53,114 bases of DNA from an uncultured Methylococcaceae bacterium (GCA_903934035.1 CAIZMK010000094.1:1-53114), one strand, 5' to 3'; numbered from the stretch's first letter, positions 17,752 to 26,063 are shown. Notes: generated by a model from the sequence alone, not told the origin. Numbers and translations: made by a program.

Positions 17752-17772
17752 TGGCGGTGATAAGTTTGCTTT
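17752..17772 (+). promoter_or_regulatory. Candidate sigma-54 promoter of glnA
   Basis: GCGGTGATAAGTTTGCT places GG (17756-17757) and GC (17768-17769) exactly 10 bp apart, as sigma-54 holoenzyme requires, with a perfect TTTGCT -12 element. The -24 part is weaker than the TGGCAC consensus. Transcription would start near 17780. Confidence 0.4.
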
Positions 17773-17780
17773 ATTAAGCC

Positions 17781-17797
17781 CGCACCAAAACAATGCA
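17781..17797. promoter_or_regulatory. Second NtrC-like dyad near glnA
   Basis: CGCACC-AAAAC-AATGCA fits the same spacing as the 17618 site, with a weaker right half. It would overlap or lie just downstream of the predicted transcription start. Confidence 0.35.
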
Positions 17798-17905
17798 AAT
17801 AGTGTTCTTCTTTTTTTTGTGGCGAATCTAGCAAAAAAAATGTTATCGTAGACTCGTTTGGCATAAACACTGATTCATAAATAACCCATTCAGGAGACAA
17901 CCTAC

Positions 17906-19315
17906 ATGTCTGTAAAAAAAGTACTTAAAATGATCGAAGAGAACGATATCAAATTTGTTGATTTTCGTTTTTGTGATACGCGTGGCAAAGAACAACATGT
18001 CACATTCCCCGCTCACTCCATTGATGCGGATACTTTCGAAGAAGGTAACATGTTTGATGGCTCTTCAGTAGCCGGCTGGAAACACATCAATGAATCAGAC
18101 ATGATATTAATGCCTGATGCATCAACTGCTGTTATTGATCCTTTTTTTGATGACAATACTTTAATCATTCGTTGTGACATCATTGAGCCAAAAGACATGA
18201 AAGGTTACGAGCGTGATCCACGTTCATTAGCTAAACGTGCAGAAGCCTATTTGCAGTCAACTGGTATTGCTGACACAGCCTACTTTGGTCCAGAAAATGA
18301 GTTCTTTATCTTTGATGATGTCCGTTGGGGCACTGATATGAGTGGAACTTTCTACAAGGTTGATTCTGAAGAAGCGGGTTGGAACTCAGAAAAAGTTTAT
18401 CCTGACGGCAATACTGGTCATCGTCCAGGTGTTAAAGGCGGTTATTTTCCAGTACCTCCGGTTGATTCACTACAAGACATGCGTTCTGCAATGTGCTTAA
18501 CTCTAGAAGAAATGGGTCAAGTAACAGAAGTTCATCATCATGAAGTTGCAACTGCAGGCCAATGCGAAATCGGCGTAAAATTTAACACACTAGTTAAAAA
18601 AGCTGATGAAGTTTTGGGTCTAAAATACGTAGTTGCAAACATTGCCCATGCTTATGGCAAAACAGCGACTTTTATGCCAAAACCAATAGTGGGTGATAAC
18701 GGTAGCGGTATGCACGTTCATCAATCATTAGCTAAAGACGGTAAAAACTTGTTTACTGGTGATTTATACGGTGGCTTGTCAGAAACTGCCTTGTTTTACA
18801 TTGGCGGTATCATCAAACACGCAAGAGCTTTAAATGCCTTTACTAACGCGTCAACTAACAGTTACAAACGTTTAGTTCCTGGTTTTGAAGCGCCTGTTAT
18901 GTTGGCTTACTCAGCACGTAACCGTTCTGCTTCAATTCGTATTCCTTTTGTAAACAACCCAAAAGGCCGTCGTATCGAAGTTCGTTTCCCTGATTCAACA
19001 GCTAACCCATACTTAGCATTCGCTGCAATGTTGATGGCTGGCTTAGATGGTATTGAAAACAAAATTCATCCTGGCGATGCTATGGATAAAGATTTGTATG
19101 ATTTACCGGCTGAAGAAGCAAAATTAATCCCACAAGTTTGTCATTCATTTGACCAAGCTTTAGATGCTTTAGATGCTGATCGTGATTTCTTGAAAAAAGG
19201 TGGTGTTTTCACTGATGATGTAATCGATGGTTACATTGCCTTGAAAATGGAAGAAGTCACTCGTTTACGTATGAGTACTCACCCAGCTGAATACGATATG
19301 TATTATAGCTTGTAA
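17906..19315 (+). CDS. glnA: Glutamine synthetase, type I
   Basis: The enzyme makes glutamine from glutamate, ammonia and ATP, and is the central ammonium-assimilation step. The 469-residue length and the adenylylation region ([12 protein letters not shown], target Tyr398) mark a GSI-beta enzyme controlled by GlnE. Active-site segments are [10 protein letters not shown] near 50, [12 protein letters not shown] near 125, [13 protein letters not shown] near 210, [10 protein letters not shown] near 264 and [23 protein letters not shown] near 330. A CAGGAGACA ribosome-binding site precedes the ATG. The promoter region has NtrC-like and sigma-54-like elements, and ntrBC lie 16 kb away in the same window. 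A terminator follows, so it is monocistronic. Confidence 0.97.
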   Translation: MSVKKVLKMIEENDIKFVDFRFCDTRGKEQHVTFPAHSIDADTFEEGNMFDGSSVAGWKHINESDMILMPDASTAVIDPFFDDNTLIIRCDIIEPKDMKGYERDPRSLAKRAEAYLQSTGIADTAYFGPENEFFIFDDVRWGTDMSGTFYKVDSEEAGWNSEKVYPDGNTGHRPGVKGGYFPVPPVDSLQDMRSAMCLTLEEMGQVTEVHHHEVATAGQCEIGVKFNTLVKKADEVLGLKYVVANIAHAYGKTATFMPKPIVGDNGSGMHVHQSLAKDGKNLFTGDLYGGLSETALFYIGGIIKHARALNAFTNASTNSYKRLVPGFEAPVMLAYSARNRSASIRIPFVNNPKGRRIEVRFPDSTANPYLAFAAMLMAGLDGIENKIHPGDAMDKDLYDLPAEEAKLIPQVCHSFDQALDALDADRDFLKKGGVFTDDVIDGYIALKMEEVTRLRMSTHPAEYDMYYSL

Positions 19316-19353
19316 TATTTAGGGCTGTTTCATACAGTCTTAGAATTACACTT

Positions 19354-19388
19354 AACCCCGCAAGCTGAAAGGCTTAGCGGGGTTTTTT
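19354..19388 (+). terminator. Rho-independent terminator of glnA
   Basis: AACCCCGC-aagctgaaaggctta-GCGGGGTT followed by TTTT. The loop contains a second small stem (AAGC/GCTT). It starts 38 bp after the glnA stop codon. Confidence 0.9.
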
Positions 19389-19710
19389 ATGTCCAGAGAT
19401 TTTCATCAATACCTATTAAAGTGCGTTATTGGTTCGATGTGATTTATAGTGGCAAGCTTCATCAATGAATTTATGTATCTGTCGATATTAACATACTAGG
19501 CACGCCGTCATTGCGGCATAGACTGCCCTAAACTAGTTGGCATAAGTCGCAGCATTAAAATTTCGTGAAGCACTTTGTCATTCGATAGCTACATTCATAT
19601 AATCTAGATTGCTGGAGTCTATGCTGGGATGAGCAACGTGAATCCTAGCATTATCAAGCTCTTGAATTGCCATAGCTGATTAAACAAAACAATATGTGCA
19701 TAACAAGCCC
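19389..19710. other. Intergenic stretch without a recognised gene
   Basis: No convincing gene is present. The longest frame that looks at all protein-like is a 31-codon minus-strand reading frame at 19578-19673 (beginning MAIQELDNARIHVAHPS), with no ribosome-binding site or homologue I recognise. This may be eroded coding sequence. Confidence 0.4.
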
Positions 19711-20126
19711 CGCGCAAATTAAAAGTAACTCCTGTAACAGTCTCCCAAGCCTTTCAGCAAGGCTCAGTTGGATAGCAGGGTTGTTATGAAGTAAGCTTGC
19801 TGGGCTCGCTAGCTTCGCGCGACTTAAAAGTAGCCTATCCTTATATCAATAAACAAGGGCGTGGAGAGTTTAATTGTAGGGGTGACAGGATTCGCCTAGT
19901 AATCCGATGCTAACTAGCCTCGCGCAACTTAAAAGTAATTCCTGTGACAGCCTCCCGGGCCTTCCAGCAAGGCTCAGTTGGATGGCAGGGTTGTTATAAA
20001 ATAAGCTTGTTGGGCTCGCTAGTCCCTCGCAACTTAAAAGTAGCCTGTCCTTGCATCAATAAACAAAGTCGTGGGGAGTTTAATTGTACGGGTGACAGGA
20101 TTCGCCTAGTAATCAGATGCTAATTG
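19711..20126. repeat. 210-bp tandem duplication with a 105-bp sub-period
   Basis: Segment 19711-19916 is repeated at 19921-20126 with scattered substitutions (offset 210 bp). Within each copy the CGCGCAACTTAAAAGTA-like block occurs twice, near 19711 and 19816, then 19921 and 20026, giving four blocks about 105 bp apart. Each 210-bp unit also has the hairpin AGCCTT-TCAGC-AAGGCT and a GTAGGGGTGACAGGATTCG segment related to repeat family F5. Stop codons are in the frames I checked; the sequence is probably an array of non-coding repeats, and an RNA role cannot be excluded. Confidence 0.7.
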
Positions 20127-20159
20127 ATACTGTGCGAATTAGATGCCCCTAGAAATGCT

Positions 20160-21393
20160 GACTCTATGTGAAATATAGTGGGTAATCAAACTTTAGCTTC
20201 CCACAAAGAAAATAAATCATGTTGATAAAATTAGTGATATTGCGATAGCCACTGGCTCACGGCTTAGCCAGCTGAATCTTACTATTGGTGCCTTCGAGAA
20301 TACCATTAGTCATGTTCGACTCAACGAAATGAACAATCCCAAGCCAATGTGAGCCAGCTGTATTGGCAAACTTCATAAATGCGGGGATTTTGGCAGCGTC
20401 TACCTCGACACATCATTGCATCATAAAAGCGTCCGTCGCCGGTTTGTTGGGCATTGCTCAGAGATCATTGAATAGAACTTTTAAGCGGTAAGCTTCGCCC
20501 AGTGTGGGGTACAGTTTAATCATTTCATCCAGCGCTTGCTCTTTGGTCTTCGTTAGGTTTTCGCGGTTCTTTACGCTCGATAATGCGCACCTGATTCATA
20601 GCCTCATTCAATAATTTCACGACATGAAACTTATCAAAGGTAATCTGTGCATCAGGAAAAGATTCGGCAGCACCTGCTATAAATGACGGCGACAAATCTA
20701 TGCTGATTTGTTTTACTTGTCCCGGCTCAGCGCCTTTAGTTTCAAGGTGTTGCTGAATACTTTTCAAGGTTGCCTTGCCTTTGCCTTCGGTGACATGAAT
20801 GACACGGGACTCATCTAAATCGACCCCTAGTGTGACGTAATGATGGCCTTTTTTAGTCGAGGTTTCATCAACCCCGAGCTTGGTTATTGCGCTTGGATCA
20901 TCGGCAGCTCTCGCCTTACTAATCCAGTGATTAAATATCGTCCAGATTCGTTGCGGATTGACCTTCAGTATCTCGGCGACCCGATTAACCGGCATTTCCC
21001 GCTCGATCAAGGCTAACGCCAAGGCTTCGAATAATAAGGTAAAGCCACTACCTGGGCGTGCCCAGGGAACGTCTACCGTTCGAACTTTTCCGTCAGTAGT
21101 GGTTATGCGAGGCACCGCGCAATGGAGGTAACAGGTATGCTCAAAAAAGCTCAAATGTTGCCACTGCCGTTCTACGGTATCATGCACCGGACAAGCTACA
21201 TTCGCCTCATCAGGGAAGCGTGAGCCTGATATAAAGTCAATATGCAGATGAAGCTCGCTACGGGCTGATTCATCTGTAGAAAAGGTCACGTCTTTGACCT
21301 GCCAAGGAGATTGTAGGCCTAAAGCCATACTAAATAATGTTTCACTGTTCATGGCTATATTATTGCATTACCCACTACGATTCACATAGAGCC
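20160..21393 (-). mobile_element. Degraded ISL3-family insertion sequence
   Basis: Terminal inverted repeats of about 27 bp enclose the element: GACTCTATGTGAAATATAG at 20160 and, on the opposite strand from 21393, GGCTCTATGTGAATCGTAG, with AGTGGGTAAT following at both ends. Only a few positions differ. The element is 1234 bp with one transposase gene on the minus strand, as in ISL3 elements. The 8 bp flanking the ends (GAAATGCT and TTATTAAT) do not match, so no target duplication survives. The right end abuts a decayed repeat-protein gene. Confidence 0.85.
20164..21352 (-). pseudogene. ISL3-family transposase, inactivated
   Basis: The reading frame from 21352 codes an ISL3-type transposase: N-terminal Cys/His segment (CPVHDTVERQWQHLSFFEHTC), a helix-turn-helix region (EREMPVNRVAEILKVNPQRIW) and catalytic segments LGVDETSTKKGHHYVTLGVD and ISIDLSPSFIAGA. 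Near 20560-20575 the frame shifts, apparently with loss of some internal codons. The C-terminal part then continues in another frame (KNRENLTKTKEQALDEM, later SNMTNGILEGTNSKIQLAK) to a stop at 20164. That part has three in-frame stops, at 20458-20460, 20413-20415 and 20257-20259. The first two stand where Trp is expected. The gene cannot make active transposase. Confidence 0.88.
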
Positions 21394-21743
21394 TTATTAA
21401 TTAGCGTTATTAAGGCCTTAATCCTTCGTTCTAAGTCCTTGGTTAATCTCATTAAAGACATTTACCTCTTAATCTCGCTTATCAGAGGCTTAATGCGATC
21501 TATTTAACCTTTGGTAGGTCTTGTTAAAGGCTTAATCTGATCTATTTAGCCTTTAGTAGCTCTTATTAAAGGTTTGGTCTTCGCTATTTGTTTTTGGTTG
21601 CTCTTAATTAAGGGCTTAATCTGTTCGATTATGTTTGTGGTAATGGCAGTTAAGTCTTTGCTAGTCCTTGCTGAAGCTTGGTTATTATTTTTAAGCTGTT
21701 TCATTATGCTTATTGAGCTAACAATATAATAAGAAGAAGACAA
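21394..21743 (-). pseudogene. Decayed gene of 14-residue repeats, cut by the ISL3 element
   Basis: On the plus strand, 42-bp units follow each other at 21487, 21529, 21571 and 21613, and the pattern continues less clearly to about 21400. Read on the minus strand from MSSSYYIV (21743), they give 14-residue units such as LIKSNQKQIAKTKP, LIRATKG*IDQIKP and LTRPTKG*IDRIKP, with an IKPLI-type core expected to form amphipathic helix. From the third unit, a CAA-to-TAA change creates a stop in each unit. The remaining open frame is 65 codons. The sequence runs directly into the right end of the insertion sequence. The family is not recognised. Confidence 0.5.
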
Positions 21744-22022
21744 AGACCATAAGTGACAGGACGCAGTTTATGGAGATGCAGTTATATGTGACTTTAAGGG
21801 AGACAAGCTAATGTAATTAAGTTAAGGGGGTTAGGTATTTATTAGAGGAAGCATGGCTTTTTCATAAAATAAGATACAAGCATTAAGTGCAATCTGAGCC
21901 CCTAAAATTTGACTTAAGCTTCGTACATGAATAGCGGATCACTAATTACTAAAGAACAAATCAACTCTTTTGTATCTCAAAAAGATTGGATGCCCATGAG
22001 TTCAATTAAACCTTGTAGGCAT
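21744..22022. other. Intergenic stretch between repeat-gene remnant and tRNA-Cys
   Basis: No firm gene. A 36-codon plus-strand frame at 21927-22037 begins MNSGSLITKEQINSFVSQK and runs into the tRNA-Cys terminator. It reads like real protein, but it lacks a clear ribosome-binding site and may be the tail of a lost gene. Confidence 0.35.
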
Positions 22023-22057
22023 AAAAAAAACCGCTAGACTAGATGGTCTGCGGGTTT
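22023..22057 (-). terminator. Terminator after tRNA-Cys
   Basis: On the minus strand, AAACCCGCAGAC pairs with GTCTAGCGGTTT around a short loop and is followed by a run of eight T. It is 37 bp beyond the tRNA-Cys 3' end. Confidence 0.75.
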
Positions 22058-22093
22058 GTGTGCTTCTTTGAATCGTATTAAATCTTTATTTGG

Positions 22094-22164
22094 AGGCTGC
22101 GGGCGGAATCGAACCGCCGTAGATGGCTTTGCAGGCCACTGCATAACCATTTTGCTACGCAGCC
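22094..22164 (-). tRNA. tRNA-Cys (GCA)
   Basis: The minus strand folds as a 71-nt cloverleaf with acceptor stem GGCTGCG/CGCAGCC, anticodon loop CCTGCAAAG giving GCA, T loop GTTCGATTC and discriminator T followed by an encoded CCA (22091-22093). It lies 53 bp downstream of tRNA-Gly on the same strand. Confidence 0.95.
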
Positions 22165-22178
22165 GTAATAAGAGAAAT

Positions 22179-22208
22179 AAAAAAGCCGCGAATTATCGCG
22201 GCTTTTTT
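22179..22208 (-). terminator. Terminator between tRNA-Gly and tRNA-Cys
   Basis: AAAAAAGCCGCG-AATTAT-CGCGGCTTTTTT, a perfect 12-bp stem of which 6 bp are G/C-rich, with T-runs on both strands. It suggests that the two tRNA genes are transcribed, at least partly, as separate units. Confidence 0.85.
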
Positions 22209-22220
22209 ATTAAATATTGG

Positions 22221-22292
22221 AGCGGGAAACGAGATTCGAACTCGCGACCCCAACCTTGGCAAGGTTGTGCTCTACCACTGAGCTATTCCCGC
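22221..22292 (-). tRNA. tRNA-Gly (GCC)
   Basis: Acceptor stem GCGGGAA/TTCCCGC, D-loop segment AGCTCAGTGGTAGAGC, anticodon stem-loop AACCTTGCCAAGGTT with GCC, T arm GCGAGTTCGAATCTCGT, discriminator T and an encoded CCA (22218-22220). All standard tRNA-Gly features are present. Confidence 0.97.
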
Positions 22293-22349
22293 ACTGAATT
22301 TATCTAAGCTATTATATATAAATTTTTAATCCTGTCAAACTTTTTTTAT

Positions 22350-22880
22350 TTATTGAATGTCGATTGCTAAAGCCCAAGCTTCATTGCCTTTACAGCTTCC
22401 ATCTTCAACTCTGACTTTGGCGTAAGCGTTTTGTTTGCCAAAAGCATCAGCAAATTCTAGTACAGATACTTGAGTTCCTTGAGGTATATGTTGACAAGCA
22501 CCATTTCTGTCAGCTTCTTCGGTGTCATCGTATGCTGCTATTGCGCCAGGAGTTGATACTAGGCGAACAGTAGCTGCTGGATCGTAGGCATTGGCACTTT
22601 TTAATGAATAGCGTTGACCTATCGCGAGATTTATAAGCTTAGGGCCAGTAAGGGCTGGTTTTGAGCCACTGCCACCTGATGACATCAGTAAAACAAGTAG
22701 AACGGCTATGCCACCGATAGTACCAAAAAAAACTTTTGGATTTGTTTCTTTTAAACTTAGAAACGATGAAAGTGCATTGCCGGCAGTTTCTTTTGCATTG
22801 TCGGCAGCAGATTCGTTGTTGGTATTAGTTTGTTGTGGTTGAACAGTTTCTTCTGGTTGTACGTTTTCTTCATTACTCAT
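22350..22880 (-). CDS. Single-pass membrane protein with SH3-like C-terminal region
   Basis: The predicted 176-residue protein starts with a Gln/Glu/Asn-rich cytoplasmic stretch. One membrane helix follows at about residues 50-67 (VFFGTIGGIAVLLVLLMSS), then a Gly/Ser linker. An outer domain of about 95 residues has LINLAIGQRYSLKSANA, a GTQVSVLEFADAFG segment and YAKVRVEDGSCKGNEAWA. The arrangement of short beta strands resembles SH3-like bacterial domains, with two Cys that may form a disulfide. I do not recognise a named family. It begins with ATG after a GAGGATGAGAA region. It is on the same strand as the tRNAs but probably independent. Confidence 0.72.
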   Translation of the reverse strand: MSNEENVQPEETVQPQQTNTNNESAADNAKETAGNALSSFLSLKETNPKVFFGTIGGIAVLLVLLMSSGGSGSKPALTGPKLINLAIGQRYSLKSANAYDPAATVRLVSTPGAIAAYDDTEEADRNGACQHIPQGTQVSVLEFADAFGKQNAYAKVRVEDGSCKGNEAWALAIDIQ

Positions 22881-23355
22881 TTCTCATCCTCACGATAATG
22901 TAATTTTATTTATTATTCTAAATGAATGATTGCTTAACGAACAGGCAAATTTTATTAGGTATCAAGTAGATGCCTTAGGTTTGCTAATCAGTTACTTCTG
23001 GATATATAGGAAGTGTTTTATAACAAGCATATACTCGGGAACTAAACATACCACGATCAAAAAACTTTTCAAGTTCTTTATAAGTAGATAGGGCTAGAGA
23101 CTGTAAATAATTAATTTAAGTGCTACCTATAATTGTTCATTAATTATTTATTTGCTGGAGGTAATTAATAAATTTTGCTTTCAAGTATAAAGCTGATTTA
23201 TTGGAGTCAGCCTTAATTTATAGTTTTATTGATTATGGTGAAGTGATGGGTAATAAGGGTTTTGCTTGAATTAGAGAGGCCCAACTATTTCTAGTTATTC
23301 AAATTAATATGGGTGTTATTAATTTAAGCATTGAAGTGGTTGGGCTTAACTGGGT
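22881..23355. other. AT-rich intergenic stretch
   Basis: No gene, tRNA or member of the repeat families was seen in this 475-bp gap between two minus-strand small genes. It is unusually AT-rich and probably contains the promoter of the 22350-22880 gene. Confidence 0.5.
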
Positions 23356-23643
23356 CTAATGTGGTTTTGTGGTTTGTACTGGAGTAGGTGCTGGCACGGG
23401 TACGGGAACAGGTGCTATTTCAGTTGCTTGGGTTATGGTCGGTTGTTTAGTCAGTTCCTGTTTGGCGCGACGATTGCCTTCGCCATATAGAGTGAAAGTA
23501 ATCATGACTAAAATAGTGCTTATGATAAGAATTAAAAATCTATCTGGCTTCTTCATAAAAAATAATGGCCATTGTGGCTTGTACATGCCTGTAATGAAGA
23601 AAAGGACAGTCCATATTGCTAGGTCGAAGGCGTAATTTACCAT
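23356..23643 (-). CDS. Small two-helix membrane protein with Pro/Thr-rich tail
   Basis: A 95-residue predicted protein with hydrophobic helices at about 5-20 (AFDLAIWTVLFFITGMY) and 34-52 (FLILIISTILVMITFTLYG). A basic segment GNRRAKQELTKQ follows, then a low-complexity tail built of APVPVPVPAPTP. The tail could span or stick to periplasmic material, as in TonB-like linkers. No family is recognised. The opposite strand has an open frame over the same bases (23369-23635), rejected because its product is a Gly/Thr-rich complement of the Pro-rich tail. Confidence 0.6.
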   Translation of the reverse strand: MVNYAFDLAIWTVLFFITGMYKPQWPLFFMKKPDRFLILIISTILVMITFTLYGEGNRRAKQELTKQPTITQATEIAPVPVPVPAPTPVQTTKPH

Positions 23644-23804
23644 TATATATACCTGTTAATGATCGCGTTAAGTTGCTTTACATTATTATTCAGATGAGTG
23701 GTTGTTTGCAACACCCTACTTAATTTATGATATCAAAAATAATACTTTAGAGTTTGTGGGTATTAACATTTGTTAAGAATATATTTTTATTTTTAGCAAA
23801 AATA

Positions 23805-23834
23805 TTTTCAAATAACTTAAAAAGTCTTTATAAT
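23805..23834 (+). promoter_or_regulatory. Sigma-70-type promoter of the rpsF operon
   Basis: A perfect TATAAT (23829-23834) is followed by a GCGCGG discriminator typical of stringently controlled ribosomal promoters. A weak TTTTCA -35 lies 18 bp upstream. The start would fall near 23841, about 80 bp before rpsF. Confidence 0.6.
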
Positions 23835-23848
23835 GCGCGGTTCAATGG

Positions 23849-23917
23849 GGCATACCGCTCCTCCTTGCTTTACCTTCTTTTTAAGACAGAGAAGGGAGGC
23901 TTAACCGAAAGGAAAAA
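23849..23917 (+). promoter_or_regulatory. Possible S6:S18 autoregulatory leader
   Basis: The rpsF leader can form a hairpin CCTTCT (23873-23878)/AGAAGG (23890-23895), extended by CTCC/GGAG pairing, followed by TTAACCGAAAGGA just before the start codon. In many bacteria an S6:S18-binding motif with an exposed CCG controls this operon. The position and the CCG fit, but the exact consensus was not verified. Confidence 0.35.
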
Positions 23918-23919
23918 TA

Positions 23920-24381
23920 ATGCGACATTATGAAATTGTCTTTTTAGTCCACCCCGATCAAAGCGCTCAGGTTCCCGCAATGATTGAACGTTATAAATCA
24001 ACCATCGAAGCGGCATCTGGCACATTACATCGCTTAGAAGATTGGGGGCGTAGACATTTAGCATACCCTATTAAAAAAGTTCATAAAGCACATTATGTGT
24101 TAATGAATGTTGAATGTGATCAAGCTACATTAGAAGAGCTAGAAAGTGGCTTTCGTTTTAATGATGCCATTTTACGTAGCATGACTTTATTGCAAAAAAC
24201 AGCTGCAACTGGACCATCCATTATTGCTACCTCAACTGCAGAAGAAAACAAAGCCGCTGAATCAAGAGCTAAAGATGCCGCAGCAAGAGAAGCTGTTATA
24301 GTGCCAGCAACAGGCGATATTGACGATGACGTTGATTTAGATGATGTTGATTTTGATGCTGACGATATTATCGTTGATTAA
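23920..24381 (+). CDS. rpsF: 30S ribosomal protein bS6
   Basis: bS6 binds bS18 and the 16S rRNA central domain. Conserved segments are [15 protein letters not shown] at the start, [25 protein letters not shown] near 40-64 and [13 protein letters not shown] near 78-92. The globular domain ends near residue 95. The 153-residue product then has a tail longer than usual for the family, first Ala/Glu/Lys-rich, then strongly acidic ([17 protein letters not shown]). E. coli bS6 also ends acidic, through RimK-added glutamates, but here it is an encoded Asp-rich tail. It leads the rpsF-rpsR-DUF2232-rplI operon. Confidence 0.96.
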   Translation: MRHYEIVFLVHPDQSAQVPAMIERYKSTIEAASGTLHRLEDWGRRHLAYPIKKVHKAHYVLMNVECDQATLEELESGFRFNDAILRSMTLLQKTAATGPSIIATSTAEENKAAESRAKDAAAREAVIVPATGDIDDDVDLDDVDFDADDIIVD

Positions 24382-24413
24382 CACTATAACTTATTGTATT
24401 TAAGGAAATTATT

Positions 24414-24641
24414 ATGGCACGTAACATCAGACGCAAAAAATTCTGCAGATTTAGTGCAGAAGGCGGAACAGAAATCGATTACAAAGATTTAGATTTATTA
24501 AGTGATTACATCACTGAAACTGGAAAAATTGTTCCTAGTCGTATTACAGGAACTAGCGCTAAGTATCAAAGACAATTATGTGTAGCTATTAAACGCGCAC
24601 GATTTATTGCTTTGTTGCCATTCTGCGACGCACATAAATAA
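24414..24641 (+). CDS. rpsR: 30S ribosomal protein bS18
   Basis: bS18 pairs with bS6 on the ribosomal platform. The 75-residue protein shows [12 protein letters not shown] near the start, [19 protein letters not shown] in the middle and [30 protein letters not shown] at the end, all canonical. Its start follows a TAAGGAAATT ribosome-binding site 32 bp after rpsF. Confidence 0.97.
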   Translation: MARNIRRKKFCRFSAEGGTEIDYKDLDLLSDYITETGKIVPSRITGTSAKYQRQLCVAIKRARFIALLPFCDAHK

Positions 24642-24656
24642 ACACTAGGAGTAGGC

Positions 24657-25538
24657 GTGAATTTATTAGCGAATTATATTATGCGAGGAAGAATACAAGC
24701 CATGATCGTGGCTTCGACCCTTGCTTTATTATCGTTAATGATGCCTCCAGTCAGTGTTGTAAGTTCAGCAGCAATTGCTTTAGTCACATTAAGGCGCGGT
24801 GCATATGAGGGCTTAACTATTTTAGGTTGCTCTAGTATTGCAGTTGGTTTATTAGGCTTTTTAATACTAGGTAATTTTCAGTTTGCATTACTCTATGTAA
24901 TGGTGTTGTGGTTACCTGCTTGGTTAATTTCAATTGTTTTAAGAGAAGGTCGGCATTTATCTCTTGCAGTTGAAATTGCGGTATTCATGGGTGTAATAGG
25001 GGTTATTGGCTTTTACCTTTTTATGGCTGATCCTGTTGAGATGTGGAAAGCGGTGCTTACACAAATGATTCCGGCTGATGCTCCCGTTGTAGATATTCAA
25101 CGAACTATAGAGACTCTAGCTCATTATATGGCTGGAATTATTGCGGCGGGCTCTGTATTTGGCTTGCTGTTTGGTTTGTTTTTAGGTCGATGGTGGCAGG
25201 CAAATCTCTATAATCCAGGTGGTTTTAGGTTAGAGTTCTTGTCTTTAGATGCAAAACCGAGAATATGTATAGCTAGTTTAGCTATCGTTGCTACAGCTTA
25301 TATAAGTTCCGGAACTATTTCTGAGCTTGCTTGGAATATTAGTATTTTACTTTTTGTGCTATACACAGTAATCGGAACGGCTATATTACATTCCGTTTTC
25401 TTAACTAAAAAACTAGCTCGCTATACGGTAGCAATGCTATATATCACTTTATTTTTAGTACCGCATGCAATGTTGCTGGTTGTACTTGTTGGCTTAAGTG
25501 ATCCGTGGCTGAATTTACGAAAAAACAAATCGAATTAA
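24657..25538 (+). CDS. DUF2232 family multi-pass membrane protein
   Basis: The 293-residue protein begins with GTG after a TAGGAG ribosome-binding site, 15 bp behind rpsR. Hydrophobic segments suggest seven or eight membrane helices (for example IVASTLALLSLMMPPVSVVSSAA, ILGCSSIAVGLLGFLILG, FALLYVMVLWLPAWLISIVL, AGSVFGLLFGLFLGRWW). It fits the DUF2232/YybS-like integral membrane family, often encoded between rpsR and rplI in gammaproteobacteria. Its biochemical role is unknown; some relatives resemble the S component of small-molecule uptake systems, which is only a structural suggestion. Confidence 0.85.
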   Translation: MNLLANYIMRGRIQAMIVASTLALLSLMMPPVSVVSSAAIALVTLRRGAYEGLTILGCSSIAVGLLGFLILGNFQFALLYVMVLWLPAWLISIVLREGRHLSLAVEIAVFMGVIGVIGFYLFMADPVEMWKAVLTQMIPADAPVVDIQRTIETLAHYMAGIIAAGSVFGLLFGLFLGRWWQANLYNPGGFRLEFLSLDAKPRICIASLAIVATAYISSGTISELAWNISILLFVLYTVIGTAILHSVFLTKKLARYTVAMLYITLFLVPHAMLLVVLVGLSDPWLNLRKNKSN

Positions 25539-25594
25539 CACACGCCTGATGGCGTATAAATAATCGGCTAAAACCGAAAGATGAGGATTAAAAG

Positions 25595-26044
25595 ATGGAA
25601 GTTATTCTTCTTGAAAAGATAGCAAACTTGGGTAACCTAGGTGATCGAGTAACGATTAAATCTGGTTACGGTAGAAACTATCTTGTACCACAAGGTAAAG
25701 CTGTTGCTGCAACAGCTAATAAAATTGTTGAGTTTGAAGCTCGTCGTGCAGAGCTTGAAAAAGCAGCTGCTGAAAAGCTGAGTGCAGCTCAAAAGCTTGG
25801 CACTGAACTAAGCAAACTTGAAGTTGTTATTTCCCATAAAGCGGGCGATGAAGGCAGATTATTTGGTTCAGTCGGTACAATAAATATTGCTGAAGCGATC
25901 ACTGCGGCAGGTATTGCCGTAGAAAAACATCAAATTCGTTTGCCGCATGGAACTATTCGTCACATAGGCGATTATTCTATCGACATTAATCTACATTCTG
26001 ATGTTATCGTTACTTTATCAATAAAAGTTGCTGCTGAAGCATAA
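25595..26044 (+). CDS. rplI: 50S ribosomal protein bL9
   Basis: bL9 is a two-domain protein at the base of the L1 stalk. The 149-residue product shows [30 protein letters not shown] (N domain with RNA-binding GYGRNYL), a long connecting helix ([21 protein letters not shown]) and the C domain with [16 protein letters not shown] and [31 protein letters not shown] ribosome-binding region precedes the ATG. It is the last gene of the rpsF cluster. Confidence 0.96.
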   Translation: MEVILLEKIANLGNLGDRVTIKSGYGRNYLVPQGKAVAATANKIVEFEARRAELEKAAAEKLSAAQKLGTELSKLEVVISHKAGDEGRLFGSVGTINIAEAITAAGIAVEKHQIRLPHGTIRHIGDYSIDINLHSDVIVTLSIKVAAEA

Positions 26045-26063
26045 TTTATTGAGATCAAGGGCT

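Noticed and set aside
17859-17873. TTGGCATAAACACTGA as glnA sigma-54 promoter
   Set aside because: The -24 part is good, but the required GC at -12 is GA. The 17752-17772 element has the correct GG-N10-GC.
19711-20126. CRISPR array
   Set aside because: Units are 105/210 bp with no short constant repeat and variable spacers; no cas genes are in the window.
20152-21401. 8-bp target duplication of the ISL3 element
   Set aside because: GAAATGCT and TTATTAAT do not match.
22056-22307. Plus-strand 83-codon frame across the two tRNA genes
   Set aside because: It is the complement of tRNA-Cys, a terminator and tRNA-Gly, not a protein gene.
23369-23635. Plus-strand 88-codon frame opposite the small two-helix membrane gene
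   Set aside because: Its start is the complement of the Pro-rich tail (Gly/Thr alternation), while the minus-strand product has clear membrane helices.
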